In this document: positions 5,228 through 5,416 of the stretch, one piece after another
Numbering within the stretch: the stretch's first letter is position 1
Layout of the letters: the number at the start of each line of letters is the position of its first letter
Program-made: the position numbers and the translations under genes
Assembly: GCA_020627425.1 (NCBI GenBank)
Contig: JAHKXX010000070.1
Location: 1-5,416 of the forward strand
Length of the DNA stretch: 5,416 nucleotides
Direction: 5' to 3'
DNA from: a bacterium
GTDB taxonomy: Bacteria; Bacillota; Clostridia; Oscillospirales; Acutalibacteraceae
The notes under the pieces: generated by a model
Seen by the model: the letters and a program-made list of their open reading frames with translations, nothing else
The model's database searches: none
Told to the model about the DNA's origin: nothing

Positions 5228-5368
5228 ACCCCAAGGGCACTTCCTTCGGGCGCGTGGCGCGGACGGCACCGTACAATAAACCAGACTCGTACGCGTGCCA
5301 AGAAAGTCGGCGGTAACGAGAACTACAGTGCGCGAATCGCCCCCGGCGGCTCGCCGGCAGCGTCAAGC

Positions 5369-5383
5369 AGCACCCTGTGTGCT
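5369..5383 (+). repeat. CCTGT-loop hairpin, second R2 module
   Basis: AGCAC pairs perfectly with GTGCT around CCTGT. Compared with the R3 stem (GGCGC/GCGCC), two base pairs have changed on both sides at once: G-C to A-T at pair 1 and G-C to A-T at pair 4. Confidence 0.75.
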
Positions 5384-5416
5384 GTGGCGCGGAAGGAGAG
5401 GGACAATAAACCCCGC

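Larger units (their letters stand above)
5200..5416 (+). repeat. R2: right copy of the hairpin-rich repeat, with two tandem modules, cut by the window edge
   Basis: Two modules start with GCAGCGTCAAGC, at 5201 and 5357, a period of about 156 nt. Each has a CCTGT-loop hairpin (5213-5227 and 5369-5383), GTGGCGCGG (5254-5262 and 5384-5392), exactly 12 nt, and AATAAACC (5275-5282 and 5405-5412). Between them lie the R1-like block at 5294-5313, AGTGCGCG (5327-5334), the linker CGCGAATCGCCC (5331-5342) and the hairpin CCGGCG-GCT-CGCCGG (5343-5357). The first module carries 26 extra nt (5228-5253) that form their own hairpin. The element continues past the end of the window. No coding sense is visible. 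Confidence 0.8.

Noticed and set aside
5124..5366. 80-codon minus-strand frame in the AT-rich spacer and R2
   Set aside because: It is Arg-rich because of GC-rich hairpins, not shared as a frame with R1 or R3, and lacks a convincing SD.
5201..5416. CRISPR array or integron attC sites
   Set aside because: Modules differ in length and sequence, there are no constant-length spacers, and no Cas or integrase gene is in the window.

Overview
The window looks like part of a chromosome from a Gram-positive anaerobe of the class Clostridia, most plausibly Oscillospiraceae/Ruminococcus-like. This is inferred from three things: the cdaA-cdaR pair, a DUF3343 protein coupled to an EF2568-type class V aminotransferase, and a thioredoxin-reductase-like flavoprotein without the usual NADPH-binding arginines. 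Genus and species cannot be fixed from the sequence alone. Five genes are supported.

Layout. Positions 1-131 hold a GC-rich, hairpin-rich repeat (R1). It ends in a near-consensus sigma-A promoter that drives a thioredoxin-reductase-like gene (172-1038, +). A strong intrinsic terminator (1056-1088) separates this gene from everything that follows, which is on the minus strand. Read in the direction of transcription, the minus-strand block starts with a small DUF3343 protein (4784-4545). This overlaps by 4 nt a PLP-dependent cysteine-desulfurase-like enzyme (4548-3418). A second promoter then drives cdaA (3281-2373) and cdaR (2392-1112), which overlap by 20 nt. The two genes around the terminator are convergent, so the cdaAR transcript ends there without the glmM gene that commonly follows cdaR in Firmicutes.

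The genes form three small functional units. The first is a flavin disulfide reductase for thiol redox. The second is a sulfur/selenium-handling pair in which the small protein may accept or carry S or Se from the PLP enzyme. The third is the membrane-bound c-di-AMP synthase CdaA with its extracytoplasmic regulator CdaR, which act in cell-wall, potassium and osmotic homeostasis.

The most unusual part is non-coding. About 630 nt at the right end (4785-5416) and 130 nt at the left end hold three stretches (R1, R2, R3) of one diverged repeat family. They share short linkers (GTGGCGCGG, an exact 12-nt gap, AATAAACC, CGCGAATCG, and a CGTGCCAA...AAAGTCGG block), but the hairpin stems between the linkers differ in sequence while staying paired. 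One stem is present in three versions (GGCGC/GCGCC, AGCAC/GTGCT, GCCGC/GCGGT) around a constant CCTGW loop. That covariation points to selection on structure, in RNA or in single-stranded DNA. R1 and R3 each lie just upstream of a gene and point towards it. R1 and R2 run off the window ends. I do not recognise the family.
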